Assembly: GCA_017880905.1 (NCBI GenBank)
Contig: JADGRO010000035.1
Span: forward strand, 23,301 to 87,300
DNA length: 64,000 nucleotides
Direction: 5' to 3'
From: Methylotenera sp.
Lineage (GTDB): Bacteria; Pseudomonadota; Gammaproteobacteria; Burkholderiales; Methylophilaceae
A program made the position numbers and the translations under genes. The first letter of the stretch is position 1; every line of letters starts with the position of its first letter. Of the stretch, positions 57,072 to 64,000 are shown one piece after another. A model generated the notes under the pieces. The model did not search any database, had not been told where the DNA came from, and was given only the letters and a program-made list of their open reading frames with translations.

Positions 57072-58658
57072 ATGGCTGTCATCAAAAGAGCATTAATCAG
57101 CGTCTCAGATAAACAAGGTATTTTGGAACTAGCCTCTGCGCTTGCCAAACTCAACGTAGAAATTCTCTCCACCGGCGGCACCGCCAAACTACTGCGCGAT
57201 AACAAAATCGCTGTAACTGAGGTTGGTGATTACACAGGCTTTCCTGAGATGTTAGATGGCCGCGTCAAAACCTTGCACCCCAAAGTGCATGGTGGCTTAT
57301 TGGGCAGGCGTGATTTGCCGGAGCACGTGGCAGCTATGCAGGCGCAGAACATTCCTAACATTGATCTACTGGTCGTCAATTTATATCCATTTGAGGCCAC
57401 CGTTGCCAAGCCCAACTGCACGCTAGAAGATGCGATTGAAAACATCGATATTGGTGGCCCTGCGATGGTGCGCTCGGCAGCTAAAAACTGGAAAGATGTC
57501 GCCGTTTTAACCGATGCCGCGCAATATGCTGATTTTTTAACCGAGCTGCAAGCCAATAATGGCGCAGTATCTGCCAATATTAAATTTAAGCTTTCTGTTG
57601 CTGCGTTTAATCGAATCAGCAACTACGATGGTGCGATCAGCGATTACCTTTCCAGCTTTAACGATGATGGCACGCGCAACCCTTACCCAGCGCAGGTCAA
57701 CAGCCGCTTTGTAAAGCTGCAAGATCTACGCTACGGAGAAAATCCGCACCAAAGCGCCGCGTTTTATCGCGATTTGTGCCCAGTGCCGGGCTCGCTAGTA
57801 ACCGCGCAGCAGCTACAAGGCAAAGAGCTTAGCTACAACAACATCGCGGATGCAGATGCAGCTTGGGAATGCGTAAAGTCTTTTAACACAACGGCGTGCG
57901 TCATCATCAAACATGCCAATCCATGCGGCGTGGCGCTAGGTAAAGACGCGTTAGAAGCCTACAGCAAGGCTTTTCAAACTGACCCAACTTCTGCTTTCGG
58001 CGGTATTATTGCCTTTAACGTAACTGTAGATAAAGCCGCTGCGGAAGCGGTTTCTAAGCAGTTTGTGGAAGTGTTGATTGCACCTGAATATACAAAAGAT
58101 GCTTTAGCTTTATTTGCTGCAAAAGCCAATATGCGTGTGCTTAAAATAGATTTACCAAAAGGCGGTAACACACCCTGGGAGCAAGGTCGTAACTCGCATG
58201 ACAGCAAACGTATTGGCTCTGGCTTATTGATTCAAACCGCAGATAACCACGAAATCAGCCAAGCAGATTTAAAAATTGTCACCAAAAAACAACCAACGCC
58301 GCAACAAATGGCCGATTTATTATTTGCGTGGAATGTCGCCAAATATGTGAAATCTAACGCGATTGTGTTCTGCGGCAACGGTATGACGCTGGGTGTGGGT
58401 GCTGGGCAAATGAGCCGTGTGGATAGCACAAAAATTGCCGCCATTAAAGCACAAAACGCTGGTTTAAGTTTAAAAAATTCCGTGGTGGCTTCGGATGCCT
58501 TCTTCCCTTTCCGAGATGGTATAGACGTGTTAGCCGAAGCCGGGGCTGTTTGCGTGATTCACCCTGGTGGCAGTATGCGCGATGACGAAGTAATCGCGGC
58601 GGCCGACGAACTAGGCTTGGCAATGGTGCTTACAGGCATTCGCCACTTCCGGCACTAA
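57072..58658 (+). CDS. purH: Bifunctional AICAR formyltransferase / IMP cyclohydrolase
   Basis: 528 residues, both domains complete. N-terminal MGS-like cyclohydrolase (about 1-200; [36 protein letters not shown]) and C-terminal formyltransferase (about 205-528; [25 protein letters not shown] with catalytic His, FFPFRDGID). Last two steps to IMP. Four bases before purD. Confidence 0.98.
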   Translation: MAVIKRALISVSDKQGILELASALAKLNVEILSTGGTAKLLRDNKIAVTEVGDYTGFPEMLDGRVKTLHPKVHGGLLGRRDLPEHVAAMQAQNIPNIDLLVVNLYPFEATVAKPNCTLEDAIENIDIGGPAMVRSAAKNWKDVAVLTDAAQYADFLTELQANNGAVSANIKFKLSVAAFNRISNYDGAISDYLSSFNDDGTRNPYPAQVNSRFVKLQDLRYGENPHQSAAFYRDLCPVPGSLVTAQQLQGKELSYNNIADADAAWECVKSFNTTACVIIKHANPCGVALGKDALEAYSKAFQTDPTSAFGGIIAFNVTVDKAAAEAVSKQFVEVLIAPEYTKDALALFAAKANMRVLKIDLPKGGNTPWEQGRNSHDSKRIGSGLLIQTADNHEISQADLKIVTKKQPTPQQMADLLFAWNVAKYVKSNAIVFCGNGMTLGVGAGQMSRVDSTKIAAIKAQNAGLSLKNSVVASDAFFPFRDGIDVLAEAGAVCVIHPGGSMRDDEVIAAADELGLAMVLTGIRHFRH

Positions 58659-58662
58659 TAAT

Positions 58663-59931
58663 ATGAAAATTTTAGTCATCGGTAGTGGCGGTCGCGAGCA
58701 CGCGCTGGCTTGGAAAATTGCACAAGATAAAAAAGTAAGTCGTGTTTACGTTGCGCCTGGCAATGCAGGCACGGCGACTAATCCTGACATGGTGAATGTG
58801 CCAATTAGCAGCGTTTCAGATTTACTTAAATTCGCGCAAGACGAACAAATTGGACTAACCATAGTTGGCCCTGAAGCACCATTAAGTCTGGGTGTTGTAG
58901 ATGCTTTTCGTGCGTCAAATCTTAAAATTTTTGGCCCAACCAAAGCGGCTGCCCAATTAGAAAGCTCAAAAGATTTTGCCAAAGCTTTTATGCTGCGGCA
59001 TCACATTCCCACCGCCGCTTATGCAACGTTTACCGATGCCAAAAAAGCACACGATTATATCAATACTAACGGTGCGCCAATTGTGATTAAGGCCGATGGC
59101 TTAGCTGCCGGCAAGGGCGTAGTAGTAGCAATTAGCTTAGACGAAGCACACACTGCAATCAACATGATGCTGGCCGATAACAAACTCGGCTCGGCTGGTG
59201 CGCGCGTAGTGGTTGAAGAGTTTTTAACGGGTGAAGAAGCCAGTTTTATGGTGATGGTGGACGGGAAAAACATCTTGCCACTCGCCACCAGCCAAGACCA
59301 TAAACGATTGCTGGACGGCGACCAGGGTCCTAACACTGGCGGTATGGGCGCCTACTCACCTGCACCAGTCGTTACGCCAGAAATCCATGCCAGAGCTTTA
59401 CGTGAAGTTATTCGCCCAACCGTTGAAGGCATGGCAAAAGACGGCATTCCCTACACTGGCTTTCTCTATGCAGGTCTGATGATTTCGCCTGATGGCAGCA
59501 TCAAAACCTTAGAATTTAATTGCCGTATGGGCGACCCTGAAACGCAACCCATCATGCTGCGGTTGAAATCTGACTTTGTAGCACTGGTCGAGCATGCGGT
59601 AAGTGGTACGCTTGATAAAATTGAAGCGGAATGGGACAGGCGCACCGCACTTGGCGTGGTAATGGCATCGGCCAATTATCCAGAATCCCCAAAACTTGGT
59701 GACGAAATAATTGGACTACCTAAAGATTTAATCGATGCACAAGTTTTTCATGCGGGCACTCGGTTGGTTGATGGCAAGGTTGTTACCAGCGGCGGACGCG
59801 TTCTGTGCGTCACGGCGCTTGGTGAAACAGTGAAATTTGCGCAACAACAGGCCTATCGCATTATCGAGAGCATCAAGTTTGATGGCGCGCAATACCGCAC
59901 CGATATTGGCTATCGAGCCATCAAAGGTTAA
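58663..59931 (+). CDS. purD: Phosphoribosylamine-glycine ligase (GARS)
   Basis: 422 residues, ATP-grasp. LVIGSGGREHALAWK at the N terminus, IVKADGLAAGKGVVVA-like lysine loop near 144-158, and LEFNCRMGDPETQ near 285. It makes glycinamide ribonucleotide in purine synthesis. Between purH and hemF in one run of genes. Confidence 0.98.
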   Translation: MKILVIGSGGREHALAWKIAQDKKVSRVYVAPGNAGTATNPDMVNVPISSVSDLLKFAQDEQIGLTIVGPEAPLSLGVVDAFRASNLKIFGPTKAAAQLESSKDFAKAFMLRHHIPTAAYATFTDAKKAHDYINTNGAPIVIKADGLAAGKGVVVAISLDEAHTAINMMLADNKLGSAGARVVVEEFLTGEEASFMVMVDGKNILPLATSQDHKRLLDGDQGPNTGGMGAYSPAPVVTPEIHARALREVIRPTVEGMAKDGIPYTGFLYAGLMISPDGSIKTLEFNCRMGDPETQPIMLRLKSDFVALVEHAVSGTLDKIEAEWDRRTALGVVMASANYPESPKLGDEIIGLPKDLIDAQVFHAGTRLVDGKVVTSGGRVLCVTALGETVKFAQQQAYRIIESIKFDGAQYRTDIGYRAIKG

Positions 59932-59937
59932 GTTATT

Positions 59938-60834
59938 TTGAACTCACAAGCGGTTTTAAATTACTTACAAGACCTACAAACAAAAATCGTTGAAGCCCTA
60001 GAATTAGTTGACGGAAAAACCTTTTTGCACGATGGCTGGAACCGTCAAGAAGGTGGTGGTGGTACTTCTTGCATTTTAGAGGACAGTAAGGTATTTGAAC
60101 GCGCAGGTGTTGGTTTTTCGCATGTGTTAGGCAGCAGGCTTCCGCCAGCCGCTACAGTAGCACACCCTGAGGCTGCCGATCGTGTCTGGCAAGCCATGGG
60201 CGTTTCTCTTGTGTTACATCCGCGCAACCCTTATGTGCCCACTGTACACATGAACATCCGCTTTTTTGTAGCCGAAAAAGAAAATGAAGTGCCAATTTGG
60301 TGGTTTGGTGGTGGCATGGATTTAACACCTTATTATGGCTTTGAAGAAGACTGTGTTCATTTTCACAACACCAATAAAACCGCATTAGATCCTTTTGGTT
60401 CTAGTTATTACCCACAATTTAAAAAGCAATGTGACGAATATTTTTATCTGAAACATCGCAAAGAACCACGTGGCGTTGGCGGCATTTTCTTTGATGATTT
60501 TAATGAACTAGGCTTTGAACAAAGTTTTGCACTGCTGCGCGCAGTGGGGGATAGTTTTTTACAAGCTTATTTGCCTATTCTGCAGCGTCGCAAAGAAACA
60601 CCTTACACTGAGCGTGAGCGCGACTTTCAAGCATATCGCCGTGGGCGTTATGTTGAATTTAATTTAGTGTACGATCGCGGCACTCTATTTGGCTTACAAT
60701 CAAATGGCCGCACCGAGTCAATCCTCATGTCGATGCCGCCCATTGTGAAGTGGCGTTATGATTGGAAATCAGAAAATGGTAGCGAAGAAGCCAAACTTTA
60801 CACTAACTTCTTAATTGATAAAGACTGGTTATAA
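59938..60834 (+). CDS. hemF: Coproporphyrinogen III oxidase, oxygen-dependent
   Basis: 298 residues from a TTG at 59938 (no ATG nearby; AAAGG lies upstream). Conserved blocks: [11 protein letters not shown] near 41-51, [17 protein letters not shown] near 93-109, [19 protein letters not shown] near 120-138, [18 protein letters not shown] near 170-187 and [15 protein letters not shown]. It uses oxygen to make protoporphyrinogen IX, the substrate for HemJ near 7.3 kb. Six bases after purD. Confidence 0.96.
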   Translation: MNSQAVLNYLQDLQTKIVEALELVDGKTFLHDGWNRQEGGGGTSCILEDSKVFERAGVGFSHVLGSRLPPAATVAHPEAADRVWQAMGVSLVLHPRNPYVPTVHMNIRFFVAEKENEVPIWWFGGGMDLTPYYGFEEDCVHFHNTNKTALDPFGSSYYPQFKKQCDEYFYLKHRKEPRGVGGIFFDDFNELGFEQSFALLRAVGDSFLQAYLPILQRRKETPYTERERDFQAYRRGRYVEFNLVYDRGTLFGLQSNGRTESILMSMPPIVKWRYDWKSENGSEEAKLYTNFLIDKDWL

Positions 60835-60869
60835 TTACTGTACACTTGCAGCAAACTGGGAGATTTATA

Positions 60870-62270
60870 ATGGTAAAAAGGCTTTTACGCACCAAACACA
60901 TTACATCCCATGGCAGTAGTGGCCTAAAAAAATGCCTTACCGCCTTTGATTTAGCCTTGCTTGGCATTGGCTGCGCTATCGGCACCGGCATATTCGTACT
61001 CACTGGCCTTGCAGCCGCCACGCAATCTGGCCCTGCAGTGGTGCTATCGTTTGTATTTGCGGGTATTGCCTCTGCTTTTGCTGCGCTTTCTTACGCTGAA
61101 CTTGCTGCCTCAGTAGGTGGCTCTGGTAGTGCCTATGGTTATAGTTATGTAGCTTTTGGTGAGTTTATCGCTTGGGTGATGGGCTGGATTTTACTGCTGG
61201 AATACGGTGTCGGCGCCGCTGCGGTAGCTAATGGCTGGGCCGGCTACTTCATCAACACGCTAGCCAATTTCAATGTTCACTTGCCCGAAACCCTTACAAA
61301 ATCACCCATGATGGGTGGTAGCATTAATTTACCCGCATTTGCCATTATTTGGGTACTAACCATTTTGTTGATTATTGGCGTAAAAGAAAGCGCGCGCTTT
61401 AACAATATTATTGTAGTAATTAAACTGTGTACCATCGCCATTTTTATTGCTCTTGCCAGCATGCATGTCAATAGCAATAACTGGCATCCGTTTATGCCGT
61501 TTGGTTGGTTTACTACTTTAGATAACGGTAAAAATATCGGCGTACTCGCAGGTGCATCGCTGGTGTTTTTTGCCTATTTTGGCTTTGATGCGGTTTCTAC
61601 CGCGGCTGAGGAAGCCAAAAATCCTCAGCGTGATCTGCCGATTGGCTTGTTGGCTTCGCTCGCCTTTTGTACCGTCATTTATATTATCGTATCGGGATTG
61701 CTCACAGGCATTGTGCCTTACACCGAGCTCAATACAGCCTCACCCGTTGCCTACGCGCTCTCTAAACTAGGCTACACTTGGTCATCAACACTGGTGGCGA
61801 CAGGCGTTTTGGCAGGATTAATTACCGTGTTACTGGTACTACTTTACGGCCTGACGCGTATTTTATTTGCCATGAGTCATGATGGTTTAATTTCACCTAT
61901 TTTTTCCAAAATTAATCCCGACAGACAAACCCCAACCCGTATTATTTTGATGTGTGGCATTGTTGTATCACTGGTCGCGGGCTTTATTCCGCTGGGTGAA
62001 TTGGCCGAAACCGTGAATATTGGCACACTGGCGAGCTTTGTCATGGTGTGCGTAGGCGTCATTGTGTTACGCATTCGTCAGCCTAATTTGCACCGCCCTT
62101 TTAAAAACCCGTGGAACCCCGTCATTCCTGTTTTGGGTATATTGTCGTGTGGCGCATTAATGACTTTTCTACCTGCTGCAACCTGGCATCGCTTTCTATT
62201 ATGGATAGCGGCTGGCATCGTGTTTTATTTCACTTACTCATTTAAGCACAGCAAACTTCATCATAAATAG
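60870..62270 (+). CDS. Amino-acid permease, APC superfamily
   Basis: 466 residues from the ATG at 60870 with TGGGAG upstream; the ATG at 60846 is excluded by lack of a site. About twelve helices; LGIGCAIGTGIFVLTGLAA near 32-50 and GFDAVSTAAEEAKNPQRDLP near 237-256 are hallmarks of the YfnA/CAT cationic amino-acid group. Substrate unknown. Terminator follows. Confidence 0.9.
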   Translation: MVKRLLRTKHITSHGSSGLKKCLTAFDLALLGIGCAIGTGIFVLTGLAAATQSGPAVVLSFVFAGIASAFAALSYAELAASVGGSGSAYGYSYVAFGEFIAWVMGWILLLEYGVGAAAVANGWAGYFINTLANFNVHLPETLTKSPMMGGSINLPAFAIIWVLTILLIIGVKESARFNNIIVVIKLCTIAIFIALASMHVNSNNWHPFMPFGWFTTLDNGKNIGVLAGASLVFFAYFGFDAVSTAAEEAKNPQRDLPIGLLASLAFCTVIYIIVSGLLTGIVPYTELNTASPVAYALSKLGYTWSSTLVATGVLAGLITVLLVLLYGLTRILFAMSHDGLISPIFSKINPDRQTPTRIILMCGIVVSLVAGFIPLGELAETVNIGTLASFVMVCVGVIVLRIRQPNLHRPFKNPWNPVIPVLGILSCGALMTFLPAATWHRFLLWIAAGIVFYFTYSFKHSKLHHK

Positions 62271-62282
62271 CAAATAAAAAAA

Positions 62283-62304
62283 CCAGCATCAAGCTGGCTT
62301 TTTT
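62283..62304. terminator. Bidirectional intrinsic terminator
   Basis: CCAGC and GCTGG stem, five-base loop, A-run before and TTTTTT after, between the convergent permease and cytochrome genes. Confidence 0.8.
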
Positions 62305-62322
62305 ATTTGAGCATCACTTAAA

Positions 62323-62637
62323 TTACAGTGACAGAACCCACTGCACGATTGTTTTGATATCCTCGTCTTTTACTTGCGGGCTATTTGCTGGCATTGGCAT
62401 AGGACCCCAAACACCGCTGCCGCCTGCTTTAACTTTAGCAATCAATTTTGCTTCAGCACCTTTGTCACCTTTGTATTTTGCCGCAACGTCTTTATAAGCT
62501 GGGCCCAATACTTTTTTATCTACACTGTGGCAAGCTAAACAACCACTTTTTTGTGCAAGCGCTTGACCATCTGCAGCATATGCACTGCCAGCCAATAACA
62601 CGGCTGCTGCTGCGATTGTTGTTAATAAAACTTTCAT
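62323..62637 (-). CDS. Soluble cytochrome c-551/552 type
   Basis: 104 residues from the ATG at 62637 with GGAG seven bases upstream. Signal peptide (to SAYAA), then one class I heme site CLACH near residues 33-37 and an axial Met in WGPMPMPAN near 78. A periplasmic carrier, plausibly to the caa3 oxidase or from methanol-type dehydrogenases; its partner is not proven. The leader peptide is rich in Ala. Confidence 0.93.
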   Translation of the reverse strand: MKVLLTTIAAAAVLLAGSAYAADGQALAQKSGCLACHSVDKKVLGPAYKDVAAKYKGDKGAEAKLIAKVKAGGSGVWGPMPMPANSPQVKDEDIKTIVQWVLSL

Positions 62638-62734
62638 GCTATCTCCTTGAATTCTTTTAATAAACCTGCAATTATCTGCAACCAGTATCATACCTGACAA
62701 TTAAAAATACACAATAGCCTATGTGAGTTTTAAA

Positions 62735-64000
62735 TTACAAATTTTTCAATAACCGCTGTAAATCATTCATACTTGGCCCACATATAACGCCTTTGCACAC
62801 CCACGCGTTGACATTATTTGTTAAATTTCTATACAAAGTAGCTGGCAAATTTTTTATATTTTCGTCTAGATAAAAAAATATGTGGTGCGGATAATATGTT
62901 TGGTTAATAGCATAACGCCAAGCTAACATTTGCGTAGCTTCACCGCGAATAATCACCATGGTGGGTGGCGTCAAAAATTCTTCCAAAGCATGGCATAAAC
63001 TAGCGCAGGCGGCAGGGTTGTTTGCCATGCTGCTATCAAAGGTTTTTAATGTACGCTCGGTAGCTTGTAAATAGCGTGGCTCGCCCAAGATATGCCCAAG
63101 CCTTTGCAAAGCCATAGCGCCAATACCGTTGCCGTTAGGTGTAGCATTGTCGTAACCTTGTTTAGGGCGATGAATAAGCTGCTCATGACTATGGCTAGTG
63201 AAATAAAACCCACCCTCTTCCGATTCAAAATCTTCTAATAAAACCTCTGCTAAATCTTCTGCGAAAGTTAAGTCTTTGACTCGATAATTCGCTTGCATGC
63301 ATTCGATTAGCGCATCAAGCAAAAATGCGTAGTCATCCAAATACGCGTTTAAATGCGCAACATATTTTCCATCTCCTTGACCCTTGCAAGTGGCTAATAA
63401 GCGCTCATTTACCCACATTCTTTCATGTATAAAATCTACCGCATCATGCGCCAATTTAATCCACTCTTGCCGATTAAACACATGTCCTGCACGCGCCAAA
63501 CCTTTAATTGCAAGCGCGTTCCATGATGTAAGAATTTTATCATCACGACCTGGACGAGGCCGTTTTTCACGTGCTGCAAATAATTTCTTTTGCGCACTTA
63601 AAAATAATGCTGTTTCAGTATGCTCTGGAAGCCTCACCAAATAAGGATGATAGGCCACTCCTTCAAAATTTGGTGCCCTATCAAAACCAAAACATTGGCT
63701 AGCTACAACAAACTCTCCAGGTGTCAGCAGCGCTTTTACCTCATCAGGTTGCCACACATAAAAAGCGCCTTCTTCCAAGTGCCCATGTGTATCTAGTGAA
63801 TCTGCATCTAACGAGGAATAAAACGCGCCCTGTGGTGACAACATCTCGCGCTGCAACCAAGTAACCGTTTCTTCGATTATTTGCTGGTAGTGTGGATTTT
63901 TGCTAATTTGCCAAGCATCTGTATACAAAAAAAGTAGTTGCCCATTGTCATAGAGCATTTTCTCAAAATGTGGAATATTCCAACGTTCATCTACGCTATA
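62735..64000 (-). CDS. YyaL-like thioredoxin-domain protein (DUF255), 5' end cut by window
   Basis: Frame open to base 64000 on the minus strand; 421 codons seen, starting in the conserved DERWNIPHFEKMLYDNGQLL region. Then VWQPDEVKALL, RDDKILTSWNALAIKGLA and GNGIGAMALQRLGH match the alpha/alpha-barrel part of the YyaL / spermatogenesis-associated protein 20 family. The N-terminal DUF255 thioredoxin-like domain lies beyond the window. Biochemical role unknown. Confidence 0.93.
   Translation of the reverse strand, partial: YSVDERWNIPHFEKMLYDNGQLLFLYTDAWQISKNPHYQQIIEETVTWLQREMLSPQGAFYSSLDADSLDTHGHLEEGAFYVWQPDEVKALLTPGEFVVASQCFGFDRAPNFEGVAYHPYLVRLPEHTETALFLSAQKKLFAAREKRPRPGRDDKILTSWNALAIKGLARAGHVFNRQEWIKLAHDAVDFIHERMWVNERLLATCKGQGDGKYVAHLNAYLDDYAFLLDALIECMQANYRVKDLTFAEDLAEVLLEDFESEEGGFYFTSHSHEQLIHRPKQGYDNATPNGNGIGAMALQRLGHILGEPRYLQATERTLKTFDSSMANNPAACASLCHALEEFLTPPTMVIIRGEATQMLAWRYAINQTYYPHHIFFYLDENIKNLPATLYRNLTNNVNAWVCKGVICGPSMNDLQRLLKNL

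Overview
The window reads as chromosome from a betaproteobacterial methylotroph of the Methylophilaceae, most like Methylotenera. A formaldehyde-activating enzyme (Fae) gene indicates C1 metabolism. The caa3 oxidase cluster, the BPSS1780, DUF2782 and DUF3683 families and the dusB-fis pair are typical betaproteobacterial genes. This assignment is inference from gene content and remembered families; no search was run. Base composition is moderately AT-rich and even, and most of the window is housekeeping. There is no prophage, insertion sequence or CRISPR array.

Layout. 1-2.8 kb: the end of pyrD, a zinc-ribbon membrane protein, then a small accessory islet with a 12-bp palindromic repeat, a multi-hairpin element and a ribbon-helix-helix gene under a palindromic operator. 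2.8-8.5 kb: a 1294-residue FAD/Fe-S oxidoreductase, a TlpA-like thioredoxin and HemJ. 8.5-13.6 kb: a TetR regulator, a PfkB kinase, an ornithine-lipid pair (olsB-olsA) behind a probable Pho box, apaH and a membrane cytochrome c. 13.6-22.6 kb: tRNA-Arg, the whole cytochrome c oxidase and heme A block (ctaB, ctaA, SCO-like, SURF1, Cox11, a 38-residue assembly protein, coxC, coxA, coxB) and tRNA-Leu. 22.7-32.8 kb: queA, proS, a TPM/TPM/LemA cluster, and the tightly overlapping arfB-tsaB-rimI-UDG operon. 32.9-44.7 kb: fae, dinG, ctpA, coq7, dacB-bioA and small genes. 44.8-49.5 kb: groESL under a sigma-32-like promoter plus CIRCE, then uvrD. 49.5-64 kb: thrB, polA, dusB-fis-purH-purD-hemF, an amino-acid permease, a soluble cytochrome c and a YyaL-like protein cut by the window end.

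How it fits together. Heme supply (HemJ, HemF), heme A synthesis (CtaA, CtaB), copper insertion factors and two c-type cytochromes all serve the aerobic caa3 oxidase. Fae feeds formaldehyde to the tetrahydromethanopterin pathway. OlsBA would make phosphorus-free membrane lipid under phosphate limitation.

The least explained parts are non-coding. They are two probable small RNAs (47131-47241 minus strand, with an anti-Shine-Dalgarno loop; about 55444-55563 plus strand, just downstream of polA, where Spot 42 and ErsA lie in gammaproteobacteria), the hairpin that encloses the olsB start codon next to a Pho box, and the multi-hairpin element at 1982-2167.
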